A DNA stretch of 64,000 nucleotides, from the NCBI GenBank assembly GCA_002050365.1, contig MWYZ01000084.1, positions 1 to 64,000 on the forward strand, written 5' to 3'. Origin of the DNA: Acidobacteria bacterium 28-1. Lineage in GTDB: Bacteria > Acidobacteriota > Blastocatellia > Pyrinomonadales > Pyrinomonadaceae. Below, piece by piece: positions 32,353-40,848 of the stretch. The first letter of the stretch is position 1. Every line of letters starts with the position of its first letter. The translations under genes were made by a program, and so were the position numbers. The notes beneath the pieces are model-generated. The model did no database searches and was not told the DNA's origin. It saw nothing but the letters and a program-made list of their open reading frames with translations.

Positions 32353-32354
32353 GT

Positions 32355-33653
32355 TTATCCGGCGCGGCGCATCGGTTGTTGCACCGAAACTTCTTGATTC
32401 TTTTGCAAATCTTGAAGATGCTGAATTAAACCAGAAGCCGCTTTTTTCGATAATTCGTCTGTTTTGCACTGCATTACATTTTGACATTCTTCGTCCGCGT
32501 CAACATTGATTTCGCGTGCAATCGCCCGAATCATTCCAAGTTGTTTCGCCGTTACTAAATCTGAAAGACTTTTAGCAACCGGATTGGCAGGGAAGCCATC
32601 GTTTTGCGGTGGCGGAACTGCACCTTCACGTTCAATCGTGTCCGATTCTTTTTTGTAAAGGTCGCGGGCGATTCCGAATTTGACAGCCGCGCGCTTCAAT
32701 GCGTCGTGTTCGGCTTTCTTGATTCCCATTTCAGAATCGGCTGTGCCTGTGCCGATGCCTTCGCGCGTGATTCCGTCAATCGTAATCGCCACGGTGACGG
32801 TAAAAATATCACCAATTTGACGAATATCTTTGACGGTGTGCATCCAATTCGGCGCGTTTTCGTCCAAAATGTCGGCGACCGTGTGCCATTCCACGTAATC
32901 AACATAATGCGTGTTGCCGTTGCGGTCGCGCCAGCCTTCACGCTGTTTGACTAATTCCGGGTCAACATTTTTGCGAAGCTCGCGCAGTGTCGTCGAAAAA
33001 TTCAAAACATTATTCGCCGTTTCCGTCTGCGTCGATTCTTCGGCGGTTACAAACGGCATTTCTTTTAAGTTATTTTGTGTCATTTTTTTATCTCCTTGTG
33101 TGTTCGCAAGATGACTCGGCTCAGAAACTTTCTGCGTTTCGGTTTGTCCTTTAACCGAAACATTTTCCTGAACTTCGCCTGCCTTCTGTTCGCCGCGCGT
33201 GGACATTTCAATTTTGGATTTTGGATTTTGGATTTTGGATTGATTATCAATTTCCAAATCTCCTTCTCCATTATCAAAACTACGCGACTCAGTTGCGCTT
33301 TTGTCTTCTTCAACAACCTGCGTTGGTGTAACCTCAATTTGAGTTTCGACTTTTACAGGTTGTTTCGTAGCCGATTCGGTATTCTTTGCGACCAGAGCGT
33401 ATTTCACCGCCAAAATATGTTCGCATCGAAAAGCCGAATCGCTGACAGCCGCTTCTTCAAACTCCAAACAATTGCAACGGATTTTTCCCGCTTCATTACG
33501 CCAAACCTCATAAGAAGTTTGCTTGCCGCGCAAAGAAGGTGTGGAAACGAGAAATTTATCCACTTCACGATTAACCAATCCCATCGCCGCAATTGATTTT
33601 GCTCTTTTATCACGTTTTTCCATTAAATTTTTTTCCACTGCTACTGCTGTCAT
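32355..33653 (-). CDS. SWIM zinc finger fused to a Rad52/Rad22-like domain
   Basis: 432 residues. The N-terminal SWIM finger is Cys60-x-Cys62 ... Cys77-x-His79 in KIRCNCLEF and FRCEHILAV. A disordered Glu/Thr/Lys-rich linker (about 95-225) follows, of which residues about 137-148 are encoded by 7-bp repeats. The Rad52/Rad22-like core (about 235-345) shows YVEWHTVADILDENAPNW, GDIFTVTVAITIDGITREG, then GIGTGTADSEMGIKKAEHDALKRAAVKFG, the region that in Rad52/DdrA proteins binds single-stranded DNA. The tail ends in a Gln-rich segment. It likely anneals or protects DNA in repair. GAGAGGT precedes the start. The divergent XRE gene is a probable regulator. Confidence 0.85.
   Translation of the reverse strand: MTAVAVEKNLMEKRDKRAKSIAAMGLVNREVDKFLVSTPSLRGKQTSYEVWRNEAGKIRCNCLEFEEAAVSDSAFRCEHILAVKYALVAKNTESATKQPVKVETQIEVTPTQVVEEDKSATESRSFDNGEGDLEIDNQSKIQNPKSKIEMSTRGEQKAGEVQENVSVKGQTETQKVSEPSHLANTQGDKKMTQNNLKEMPFVTAEESTQTETANNVLNFSTTLRELRKNVDPELVKQREGWRDRNGNTHYVDYVEWHTVADILDENAPNWMHTVKDIRQIGDIFTVTVAITIDGITREGIGTGTADSEMGIKKAEHDALKRAAVKFGIARDLYKKESDTIEREGAVPPPQNDGFPANPVAKSLSDLVTAKQLGMIRAIAREINVDADEECQNVMQCKTDELSKKAASGLIQHLQDLQKNQEVSVQQPMRRAG
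33210..33243 (-). repeat. heptamer array inside the SWIM-Rad52 gene
   Basis: Three full GATTTTG units plus partial units on the plus strand, read in frame by the minus-strand gene as a Ser/Lys/Ile/Gln/Asn peptide in its linker. The unit is the same as in the non-coding arrays at 13441 and 53383. Confidence 0.9.
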
Positions 33654-33718
33654 TTTGTTACCTCTCTAGCTTTGCAAATTACTGTATTTCTAACTATTTG
33701 CTTAATAAATAAAACTAT

Positions 33719-33787
33719 TCGTTTCATCTGTGAAACAGTGTATCACAACAATTTTTTTGTTGCAAGTGTGAAACGAAGTGTTGCAAA
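33719..33787. promoter_or_regulatory. operator-like palindromes between SWIM-Rad52 and XRE genes
   Basis: A perfect 16-bp palindrome GTTTCATCTGTGAAAC lies at 33721-33736. TTCGTTTCA (33718-33726) recurs inverted as TGAAACGAA (33769-33777), and TGTTGCAA occurs twice nearby. The 234-bp divergent gap holds promoters for both genes, and such paired palindromes are typical binding sites for XRE-family repressors. The assignment to the adjacent regulator is inferred. Confidence 0.55.
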
Positions 33788-33887
33788 TAAATTTTTCTTG
33801 TGTTAAGTTCATTTTGGATAGGACGGAAAGCAGAAACAGTTTCCGAACTTTTATGTTTGAAATTGTTTTAGAAATGGAGAAAAAAAT

Positions 33888-34286
33888 ATGGCTTATAAAA
33901 ACGAGAATTTAATTAATACGGCGGAATTAGGACGCGCTATCAAGCGTCGTCGGGAAGAATTGGAAATGAGTTTACGCGACGTGGCTGATACAACTGATGT
34001 TTCGGCTTCAACGCTTTCGCGCATCGAAAACGGAACGGGCAAGCCCGATGCCGATAACATCGCACGATTAACAAGCTGGCTCGATATGCCGGTTGACCGC
34101 GTGATGAAAAAACAGGGCGCGAGCGAAAATGTCGAAGCGGTGGTTTATTATCCGCACGAAGCGATGCCCGAAATTATCGAAGCGCATCTTCGCGCCGACC
34201 GAAATTTAACGCCGGAAACTGCGAAGGCATTGTCGGAGCTTTTCCGCGTCGCTTATACGCAATTCAGCAGTCCGAATAAAAAATAG
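33888..34286 (+). CDS. XRE-family helix-turn-helix regulator
   Basis: 132 residues. A Cro/CI-type HTH (about 12-68) reads LGRAIKRRREELEMSLRDVADTTDVSASTLSRIENGTGKPD. The C-terminal part (about 80-130) is short and helical with no peptidase motif, so this is not an ImmA/RecA-cleaved type. GGAG precedes the ATG. It is divergent from SWIM-Rad52 across a gap with palindromic sites, suggesting it controls that gene and itself. Confidence 0.88.
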   Translation: MAYKNENLINTAELGRAIKRRREELEMSLRDVADTTDVSASTLSRIENGTGKPDADNIARLTSWLDMPVDRVMKKQGASENVEAVVYYPHEAMPEIIEAHLRADRNLTPETAKALSELFRVAYTQFSSPNKK

Positions 34287-34296
34287 ACGGGGCATC

Positions 34297-34350
34297 GGAA
34301 CGCCAGCATCTTGCTGGCAGATAAAATGCCGTCAAGATAACGGCATTCCC
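34297..34350. repeat. REP-like paired palindromes
   Basis: GCCAGCATCTTGCTGGC (34302-34318) and TGCCGTCAAGATAACGGCA (34327-34345) lie side by side. The same pair appears between trpA and trpB (36841-36930), so this is a dispersed family. Confidence 0.8.
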
Positions 34351-34363
34351 AACGACTAAATTT

Positions 34364-34768
34364 ATGAAATCAGCATCGTGCTATCAGAAAGCGCACAGTG
34401 AAGTTGCAGGTGAACAAGGTTTTGTCATAGACACATCGTTTGTTCTTTTCTTTTTAGCAGTTGAATTTGGAAGAACATTTTTTACTTTGAGTTTAGATAA
34501 TGTTTTTTTGTTCGCAACACTTTTGACCGTTACCGTTCTTCCATATTTTCTGCTGCCGAATGGAAAACCTAATTTCGGAAGCTGGCTTTTAGGCAGAAGT
34601 TTGATTGCGGGTTTGGCAATTTTACTCGGCGTGATGTTCAAACAATCTTTGGGCGTGGCACTGCCGGAAACATTTCGATTTTTGCCGATGACTTTACTCA
34701 TAGTAACGGCAATGCTTAGTTGTTATATCCAATTTTACGGCTTTCTAAAACTTCGTTTGGCAAAATAG
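34364..34768 (+). CDS. small membrane protein of unknown function
   Basis: 134 residues with four predicted membrane helices (about 25-40, 45-65, 75-95 and 105-125). No family is recognised. The hydrophilic N-terminus (MKSASCYQKAHSEVAGEQG) starts just after the REP-like repeat and shows no clear ribosome site, so the true start may be further in. A strong terminator follows. Confidence 0.55.
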   Translation: MKSASCYQKAHSEVAGEQGFVIDTSFVLFFLAVEFGRTFFTLSLDNVFLFATLLTVTVLPYFLLPNGKPNFGSWLLGRSLIAGLAILLGVMFKQSLGVALPETFRFLPMTLLIVTAMLSCYIQFYGFLKLRLAK

Positions 34769-34788
34769 GCAAAAGGCGATAGCGAAGT

Positions 34789-34838
34789 AATCAAAAAAAT
34801 CGCGCTTGTTTCGGGAAGCAAGCGCGATTTTTTTGATT
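34789..34838. terminator. 20-bp perfect hairpin terminator
   Basis: AATCAAAAAAATCGCGCTTG (34789-34808) pairs perfectly with 34819-34838 around a 10-nt loop. The A- and T-runs inside the arms make it bidirectional, between the membrane protein and the convergent aroF gene. Confidence 0.88.
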
Positions 34839-34890
34839 TGTAGAAAAATTCATTTGGTTAATTTTTGCAAAGTTCCGTCGTGGTTTTTCA

Positions 34891-35931
34891 TTACGCAACA
34901 ATTGCTGATTCAACAATTTTATTAACTGGCAACAAAGCCTCGTGAATCGCCGTAACTTCTCTCACCAATTCCAGATACTGCATCGGCGTTAAGGCTTGCG
35001 CTCCATCGCATAACGCCTCTTCGGGCGCGGAGTGAACTTCGATAATCAAACCGTCCGCACCGACCGCTACCCCCGCTCGCGCCATCGGATTAACCATATA
35101 ATTTCTGCCTGTTCCGTGTGACGGGTCAACAATTACGGGAAGATGAGAAACATTATGAATCGCGGGAACGATTGATAAATCCAAAGTGTTGCGAGCGTGT
35201 GCAGCAAACGTGCGAATGCCGCGTTCACATAAAATCACTTCATAATTTCCTTCCGCCATAATATATTCAGCCGCCAGCAGCAATTCGTCGAGCGTTGCCG
35301 ACAACCCGCGTTTTAGTAGAACGGGTTTGCGCGTTTTCCCGACGTATCGCAAAAGCGAAAAATTCTGCATATTGCGTGCGCCGATTTGAATACAGTCGCC
35401 GTATTTTTCCACCAAATCCACGCCGTGTTCGTCCATCGCTTCGGTAACGATGTTCAAATCGAATTGCTCGCGGACTTCCGCCAAAATTTTCAAGCCCGTT
35501 TCGCCCATTCCTTGAAAAGCGTAAGGCGATGTGCGCGGTTTGAATGCGCCGCCGCGAAAGAATTTGGCGCCGCTTTTCGAAACCGCCTCGGCAACCAAAA
35601 AAACTTGTTTCGGGTTTTCAAGCGCACACGGTCCGGCGATAATTGCTAATTCCGCGCCGCCGATTTCCGCGCTGCCGACTTTAACGATTGATTTTTCGGG
35701 ACGCAAATCTTTGGAGATAAGTTTGTACGGTTTGGTAACGCGAATTGCGTCCGCCACGCCCGAAAGATTCTCAAAATGCGTCGGGTCAACCGCGCCGTTA
35801 TTTCCCGTGATTCCGATGGCGATGCGGTTTGCGCCCGGCATTTCATGCGGTTTAAAGCCCAGTTTTTCAATCGTTTCGAGAACGCGCTCGACATCAGTTT
35901 CGGTCGCGTCCGGTTTCATTACAATCAACAT
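34891..35931 (-). CDS. aroF: 3-deoxy-7-phosphoheptulonate synthase (AroF type)
   Basis: 346 residues. An N-terminal ferredoxin-like regulatory domain (about 1-70, [26 protein letters not shown]) precedes the barrel. Barrel motifs are [61 protein letters not shown] and [11 protein letters not shown]. It makes DAHP from phosphoenolpyruvate and erythrose-4-phosphate, the first step of aromatic synthesis. It is the last gene of the trp cluster, so tryptophan supply and its precursor pathway are co-transcribed. A 111-bp gap separates it from trpA. Confidence 0.94.
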   Translation of the reverse strand: MLIVMKPDATETDVERVLETIEKLGFKPHEMPGANRIAIGITGNNGAVDPTHFENLSGVADAIRVTKPYKLISKDLRPEKSIVKVGSAEIGGAELAIIAGPCALENPKQVFLVAEAVSKSGAKFFRGGAFKPRTSPYAFQGMGETGLKILAEVREQFDLNIVTEAMDEHGVDLVEKYGDCIQIGARNMQNFSLLRYVGKTRKPVLLKRGLSATLDELLLAAEYIMAEGNYEVILCERGIRTFAAHARNTLDLSIVPAIHNVSHLPVIVDPSHGTGRNYMVNPMARAGVAVGADGLIIEVHSAPEEALCDGAQALTPMQYLELVREVTAIHEALLPVNKIVESAIVA

Positions 35932-36042
35932 AATTTTTTAATTCCAAAAGCAAAGTTACAATGTATGTTTTAGGTGGTAAATTTGCAAACTATCAAATTA
36001 CCGCGAATTTTTTTAATAAATCATTTCAAATCCATTGAAAAT

Positions 36043-36837
36043 TCATTGAACTAATAATTCTTTTACAAAATGACGGACATTTTCGACAATTTCTAATGAA
36101 TTATTTGAACGGGCAATTTCTGCAACAATCGCCGAACCGATAACCGCCGCTTCAGCATATTGCCAGACTTCTTTTATTTGTTGCGCGCTGGAAATACCGA
36201 AGCCGACGGCAATCGGCAAATCGGTAAATTTTCTTAGACGTTTAACCAGAGTCTCCGCGTCGCTGCTCGAATCTATTCTAGCTCCCGTCACGCCCGCACG
36301 AGAAACCGCATAGACGAAACCACTGGCTTTTTCACAAATTTTTTGCAGTCGTTCGTCGCTCGAGGTCGGCGCGGCGAGCATTATCAAAGCCAAATCTCGT
36401 TCGGTTAAAAGCCTGCGAAATTCTTTGGCTTCTTCGGGAACTAAATCGGTAATTAAAATTCCGTCAATGCCAATGTTTTCTGCTTCCGCAGCGAATTTTC
36501 TCAAGCCGAATTGCAAAATGGGATTGTAATAACTAAATAATATAATCGGCGTTTCGCAACCCGCCTGCCTAACTTTCGCCACAACTTCTAAAATATCTTT
36601 GACGTTAATCGGATTTCGCAAAGCACGTTCGGCAGAAGCCTGAATCGTTACGCCGTCCGCAACCGGATCGCTGAAGGGAACTCCAAGCTCAATCACGCTT
36701 GCGCCAGTTTCAGCTAACAACAAAATCAAATCCTTTGTCGTTTCAAGATTCGGGTCGCCCGCGACAATAAACGGAATAAATCCGCCGCGCCTGTCGAATT
36801 TTAACTGATTAAATTTTTCATCAATTCTGTTTGCCAT
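36043..36837 (-). CDS. trpA: tryptophan synthase alpha chain
   Basis: 264 residues from ATG 36837 (MANRIDEKFNQLK); the upstream in-frame ATG at 36879 lies in a REP-like repeat. Family motifs are FIPFIVAGDPNLETT, the catalytic Glu in VIELGVPFSDPVADG, the catalytic Asp in DGILITDLVPEEA, YAVSRAGVTGAR and AVGFGISSAQQ. It releases indole from indole-3-glycerol phosphate and passes it to TrpB. Confidence 0.95.
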   Translation of the reverse strand: MANRIDEKFNQLKFDRRGGFIPFIVAGDPNLETTKDLILLLAETGASVIELGVPFSDPVADGVTIQASAERALRNPINVKDILEVVAKVRQAGCETPIILFSYYNPILQFGLRKFAAEAENIGIDGILITDLVPEEAKEFRRLLTERDLALIMLAAPTSSDERLQKICEKASGFVYAVSRAGVTGARIDSSSDAETLVKRLRKFTDLPIAVGFGISSAQQIKEVWQYAEAAVIGSAIVAEIARSNNSLEIVENVRHFVKELLVQ

Positions 36838-36840
36838 AAT

Positions 36841-36930
36841 GGAACGCCAGCATCTTGCTGGCAATAAACGCGTTGTCATTCAAACATTGTGTCGCTTAGG
36901 CGACGTTTGCCGTCAAGATGACGGCGTTCC
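36841..36930. repeat. REP-like palindrome between trpB and trpA
   Basis: GGAACGCCAGCATCTTGCTGGC (36841-36862 outer end) and its partner region ending GGCGTTCC (36930) are inverted, each half itself palindromic. The repeat overlaps the last codons of trpB: the Gly-Thr-Pro-Ser-Ser tail and the stop codon are encoded by repeat sequence. Confidence 0.88.
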
Positions 36931-38121
36931 GTCAATCATTTCCTGCACTTGGTTCACATCCTTATCGCCGCGCCCCGAAAGATTGACAATCATAATCTTG
37001 CTTGGCGACATTTGAGACGCAATTTTGACCGCGTGAGCAATTCCGTGCGAAGTTTCAAGCGCGGGAATAATGCCTTCAGTTAGCGATAAAGTTTGAAACG
37101 CGGCGAGTGCTTCCGCATCGTTCGCCGAAGCATATTCGACGCGTCCGATTGATTGCAGAAAGGCGTGTTCCGGTCCGACTGAAGCGTAATCAAGCCCCGC
37201 TGAAATTGAATGTGTCAGGGCGATTTGTCCGTGTTCATCCTGCAAGAGATAACTTTTTGTTCCTTGCAAAACGCCGATTTTTCCGCCGCCTGCTTTATTA
37301 AAACGCGCCGCGTGTTCGCCTAAATTATTGCCTTTGCCGCCGGCTTCAACGCCAATCATCCGCACATTTTCGTCTTGCAGAAACGGGTGAAACAAGCCAA
37401 TCGAATTCGAGCCGCCGCCGACGCAAGCTACCAAACAATCGGGCAAACCACCTGTTTTCTCCAAGATTTGCTGCCGCGCTTCCTTGCCGATAACCGTCTG
37501 AAAATCGCGCACCATCAACGGATACGGATGCGGACCTAACGCACTTCCTAAAAGATAATAAGTCGAATCAACATTCGTTACCCAATCGCGCAAGGCTTCG
37601 TTTATCGCGTCTTTCAAAGTCTTCGCGCCCGCGTCAACGCCGCGCACTTCGGCTCCCAAAAGCTGCATGCGAAAAACATTCAGCGATTGTCGCCGCATAT
37701 CTTCCGTTCCCATATAAACAACGCATTTCAACCCGAAAAGAGCGCAAACCGTCGCCGTCGCAACGCCGTGTTGTCCCGCGCCTGTTTCGGCAATAATGCG
37801 CTTTTTCCCCATTTTTCTGGCGAGTAAAACCTGCCCGATAGCATTATTTATTTTGTGCGAACCGGTGTGTCCCAAATCTTCGCGCTTTAGATAAATCTGT
37901 GCGCCGCCCAACTTTTCCGACAACCTTTTCGCGTGAAAAAGCGGAGTCGGGCGACCGGAAAAATCCTGCAAAAGATTGAGAAATTCAGCTTGAAATTCCG
38001 CATCGTCGCGCACGGCAAAATACGCGCTCGTCAATTCTTCAATCGGCGACATCAGCGTTTCGGGAACGAACCGCCCGCCGAATTCGCCCCAGTAACCTAA
38101 TTCGTTTGGTTGAAAATCCAT
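36913..38121 (-). CDS. trpB: tryptophan synthase beta chain
   Basis: 402 residues. PLP enzyme motifs: [18 protein letters not shown], the PLP-binding Lys in [29 protein letters not shown], the phosphate-binding [13 protein letters not shown], and [15 protein letters not shown]. It condenses indole with serine. The C-terminus ends inside a REP-like repeat, replacing any natural tail. It lies 4 bp after trpF. Confidence 0.96.
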   Translation of the reverse strand: MDFQPNELGYWGEFGGRFVPETLMSPIEELTSAYFAVRDDAEFQAEFLNLLQDFSGRPTPLFHAKRLSEKLGGAQIYLKREDLGHTGSHKINNAIGQVLLARKMGKKRIIAETGAGQHGVATATVCALFGLKCVVYMGTEDMRRQSLNVFRMQLLGAEVRGVDAGAKTLKDAINEALRDWVTNVDSTYYLLGSALGPHPYPLMVRDFQTVIGKEARQQILEKTGGLPDCLVACVGGGSNSIGLFHPFLQDENVRMIGVEAGGKGNNLGEHAARFNKAGGGKIGVLQGTKSYLLQDEHGQIALTHSISAGLDYASVGPEHAFLQSIGRVEYASANDAEALAAFQTLSLTEGIIPALETSHGIAHAVKIASQMSPSKIMIVNLSGRGDKDVNQVQEMIDGTPSS

Positions 38122-38125
38122 AAAA

Positions 38126-38746
38126 TCACTTGACCTGAAAAATAAAATTTTTAACTTTCGTATGATTTTTTATTCCTTTAACTTCTTCAATCGAACTGCA
38201 AGCGTCAACCGCGAAAGGTTTCACGGCTAAAATCGCTTTCGCTATATTTTTCGCGGAAAGTCCGCCCGCGAGATACATTTTCGGAAAAATCTCTCGAACT
38301 TTCTTTGCAATTTCCCAATCGAAAATTTCGCCCGTTCCGCCGTGTTCGTGTTGAGAATAAGCGTCGAGTAAAATCGCATCAACTTCGTATTGCAAAACAT
38401 TTTCGGGTTTAAATTCGGGAGAAACGCAAAAGGCTTTAATAATTTCGAGATTCGTCTTAGCTTTTAATTCTTTGGCAAATTTGGGCGTTTCTTTGCCGTG
38501 CAATTGTATTGCGTCGAGATTAACGGTTGCGGCAATCTCAATAATTTCATTCAAACTTTCATTAACGAAAACACCGACTTTCAAAACATATGTGGAAAGT
38601 TCTTTGATAATTTCATGTGCTTTTTCGGGCGCAATATAACGCGGGCTTTTCTCGTAAAAATTAAAGCCGAGTGCGTCCGCGCCGCATCTTGCAGACAAAA
38701 GCGCGTCTTCCAAATTTGTGATGCCGCATATTTTTACTTTCGTCAT
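38126..38746 (-). CDS. trpF: phosphoribosylanthranilate isomerase
   Basis: 206 residues from ATG 38746 ([15 protein letters not shown]); upstream codons lie in a palindromic repeat. Motifs are KICGITN with the catalytic Cys, [35 protein letters not shown], the catalytic Asp in AILLDAYS and GTGEIFDW, and [10 protein letters not shown]. It isomerises phosphoribosylanthranilate to CdRP. Confidence 0.94.
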   Translation of the reverse strand: MTKVKICGITNLEDALLSARCGADALGFNFYEKSPRYIAPEKAHEIIKELSTYVLKVGVFVNESLNEIIEIAATVNLDAIQLHGKETPKFAKELKAKTNLEIIKAFCVSPEFKPENVLQYEVDAILLDAYSQHEHGGTGEIFDWEIAKKVREIFPKMYLAGGLSAKNIAKAILAVKPFAVDACSSIEEVKGIKNHTKVKNFIFQVK

Positions 38747-38759
38747 AACAAATAATGTG

Positions 38760-38849
38760 GGGGCGATGGCTTGTCCTCGCCCGATGAGCGAAGCGAAAAA
38801 TCGTTTAAACGTATTCAAGTCGCTTCGGGCGAGGACAAGCCATCGCCCC
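38760..38849. repeat. 23-bp perfect inverted repeat between trpC and trpF
   Basis: GGGGCGATGGCTTGTCCTCG begins the left arm (38760-38782), and its exact complement is at 38827-38849. A second, inner pairing GAAGCGA/TCGCTTC extends the structure. It is a different palindrome family from the GCCAGCATC type. Confidence 0.88.
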
Positions 38850-38868
38850 TACAAACAATTTCCCGATT

Positions 38869-39666
38869 TTATTTAACTTCGGCAAATTCATTTAATTTCG
38901 CAGCAACATTTTTCGTTCTCATTAAAACTTCGCCAATCAAAAATCCTCTAAAACCCAAACCCCTTAATTCAAGCAAATCTTCGCGCGTTTTCAAACCGCT
39001 TTCGGCAATCATCAGGGCATCTTCGGGTGCGTGTTTTATAAGCCGGCGCGAAACATCGAGCGAAACTTTGAACGAATGTAAATCTCGATTATTGATTCCG
39101 ATAATTTTCGCACCCGTTCTTTTGATTCGTTCTAACTCTTCAAGCGTATGAACTTCAACCAGCACATCCAAACCCAAATCTCGCTCGGCTAGACGATGAA
39201 GTTTTGTAAAAACTTCATCGTCTAGCATCGCCGCAATTAGCAAAACCACATCTGCGCCAATTTCCGCCGCTTCATAAATCTGAAACTCGTCAAAGATAAA
39301 ATCCTTACGCAGAACAGGAATTTCAACTGCGCTTTTAGCCGTTTTCAAATCTTCGAGCGAACCTTGAAATTTGTCTTCTTCCGTTAAAACTGAAATCGCA
39401 CACGCGCCGCCCATTTCATAAGTCTTCGCAAGTTCGACGACATTAATTTTATCGTTTATCACGCCTTTTGACGGCGAAGCGCGTTTGATTTCGGCGATGA
39501 TATTTATTTTATCATTTCGCGTCAAAGCTGTTTGCAAGCGATGCGAATCAGAATTTTCTCGAACGGCGGAGGCTTTTCGTTTCAAATCTTCCAAAAAGAT
39601 TTTTGCTTTAGCAATTGCTAGCCGCTTCTTTTTTAGTTTGATAATTTCGCCGAGAAAATTATTCAT
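38869..39666 (-). CDS. trpC: indole-3-glycerol phosphate synthase
   Basis: 265 residues. Barrel motifs are IIAEIKRASPSKG, ISVLTEEDKFQGS, VLRKDFIFDEFQIYEA, VLVEVHTLEELERI, GINNRDLHSF, IAESGLKTREDL and FLIGEVLMR. It closes the indole ring. It is followed by trpF after a palindromic repeat and preceded by trpD. Confidence 0.95.
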   Translation of the reverse strand: MNNFLGEIIKLKKKRLAIAKAKIFLEDLKRKASAVRENSDSHRLQTALTRNDKINIIAEIKRASPSKGVINDKINVVELAKTYEMGGACAISVLTEEDKFQGSLEDLKTAKSAVEIPVLRKDFIFDEFQIYEAAEIGADVVLLIAAMLDDEVFTKLHRLAERDLGLDVLVEVHTLEELERIKRTGAKIIGINNRDLHSFKVSLDVSRRLIKHAPEDALMIAESGLKTREDLLELRGLGFRGFLIGEVLMRTKNVAAKLNEFAEVK

Positions 39667-39695
39667 AATTTCACTATGGTTTGCTTTAAGCTGGA

Positions 39696-40715
39696 TTATT
39701 CACCGTTGGTAAATTCGATTAATTTTTTCAATTTTTTAAATGCGTTTCCGCTTTCCAGACTTTCCATCGCCGCGTCAAAAGCATCGCGTAAATTTTTCGC
39801 CTTGCCCGTCACATAAATCGCCGCCGCCGCATTTACTAAAATTAAATTCTTTGCAGTTTCATCCGTCGCTTTTCCGCTCAAAATGTTTTCAATCAATTGT
39901 GCGCTTTCGGCGGGCGAAAACTTTTGCAAATCAGTTAAAGATGAATTTTGCAGACCGAAATCGGCTGGCAAAATTTGAAATAATTTAACTTCGCCATTTT
40001 CAATTTCTGCGACTGAAGTTTCGCCATTTAAAGTAATTTCATCTAAACCGTCCGAGCCGTGAACTATCCAAGACTTTTTTGTTCCCAGTCGCGCCAAAAC
40101 ATTCGCCGTTTTCTCCAATAAATTTACATTCCACACGCCGATAACTTGATGCGGCGCATTCGCCGGATTGCAGAGCGGACCGAGATTATTAAAAATCGTC
40201 GGCACGCCGAGTTCGCGGCGAACCTTGCCGAGAACCGGCGACAGCGCGTGAAATTTCGGCGCGAACATAAAACAGATGCCGATTTCGTTCAGGCATTTTT
40301 CCGCCGTCGCCGCTTCGACCGCCGGATTTACGCCGAGTTCGGCGAGAACGTCGGCACTGCCACAATTGCTCGTCGCGGCGCGGTTGCCGTGTTTAGCAAC
40401 CGGAACATTTGCGCCCGCAATGACGAATGCAGCCGCCGTAGAAATATTAAAAATTTTCGCACGACTTCCGCCCGTGCCGACAATATCCACGAAAGTTTCG
40501 TGTTTTGAATTGACTTTGACGACGCGGCTTCGCATTAATTTAGCCATCGAAAAAATTTCTTCGACGGTTGCGCCTTTCGCTTCCAGAGCGAGCAAAACAG
40601 CGGCGATTAAATTTTCGTTTTCGGTTTCCTTCTGCAACACCGTGAAAAATTCAACGGCTTCGTTTTCCGTCAAATTTCTGCCAGACGATAAAATTTCTAA
40701 AAACTTATTCAGCAT
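39696..40715 (-). CDS. trpD: anthranilate phosphoribosyltransferase
   Basis: 339 residues. Motifs are DIVGTGGSRAKIFNISTAAAFVIAGANVPVAKHGNRAATS (PRPP-binding GTGG and the KHGN segment), FMFAPKFHALSPVLGKVRRELGVPTIFNNLGPLCNPA and WIVHGSDGLDE. It adds phosphoribose to anthranilate. It does not carry a TrpG glutaminase domain, and no trpG gene is seen in the window. Confidence 0.95.
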   Translation of the reverse strand: MLNKFLEILSSGRNLTENEAVEFFTVLQKETENENLIAAVLLALEAKGATVEEIFSMAKLMRSRVVKVNSKHETFVDIVGTGGSRAKIFNISTAAAFVIAGANVPVAKHGNRAATSNCGSADVLAELGVNPAVEAATAEKCLNEIGICFMFAPKFHALSPVLGKVRRELGVPTIFNNLGPLCNPANAPHQVIGVWNVNLLEKTANVLARLGTKKSWIVHGSDGLDEITLNGETSVAEIENGEVKLFQILPADFGLQNSSLTDLQKFSPAESAQLIENILSGKATDETAKNLILVNAAAAIYVTGKAKNLRDAFDAAMESLESGNAFKKLKKLIEFTNGE

Positions 40716-40722
40716 TTTAGTC

Positions 40723-40848
40723 GGAGCGCAGGCATCTTGCCTGCAATGAGCGCGAGAGCGCGAAAAATATTTTGCCTAAAAAAACTTGAGCTTAATCGAA
40801 ACCGTTATTCGCGCTTTGCGCTCATTGCAGGCAGGATGCCTGCGTTCC
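40723..40848. repeat. REP-like 30-bp inverted repeat between trpE and trpD
   Basis: The arms 40723-40752 and 40819-40848 match in 28 of 30 positions and contain CAGGCATCTTGCCTG-type cores. The right arm overlaps the 3' end of trpE, so the last residues (GNAGILPAMSAKRE) are repeat-encoded. Confidence 0.9.

Noticed and set aside
33075-33596. Plus-strand frame of 173 codons across the SWIM-Rad52 gene
   Set aside because: It is an antisense shadow, extended by the stop-free heptamer array; the SWIM and Rad52 motifs are on the minus strand.
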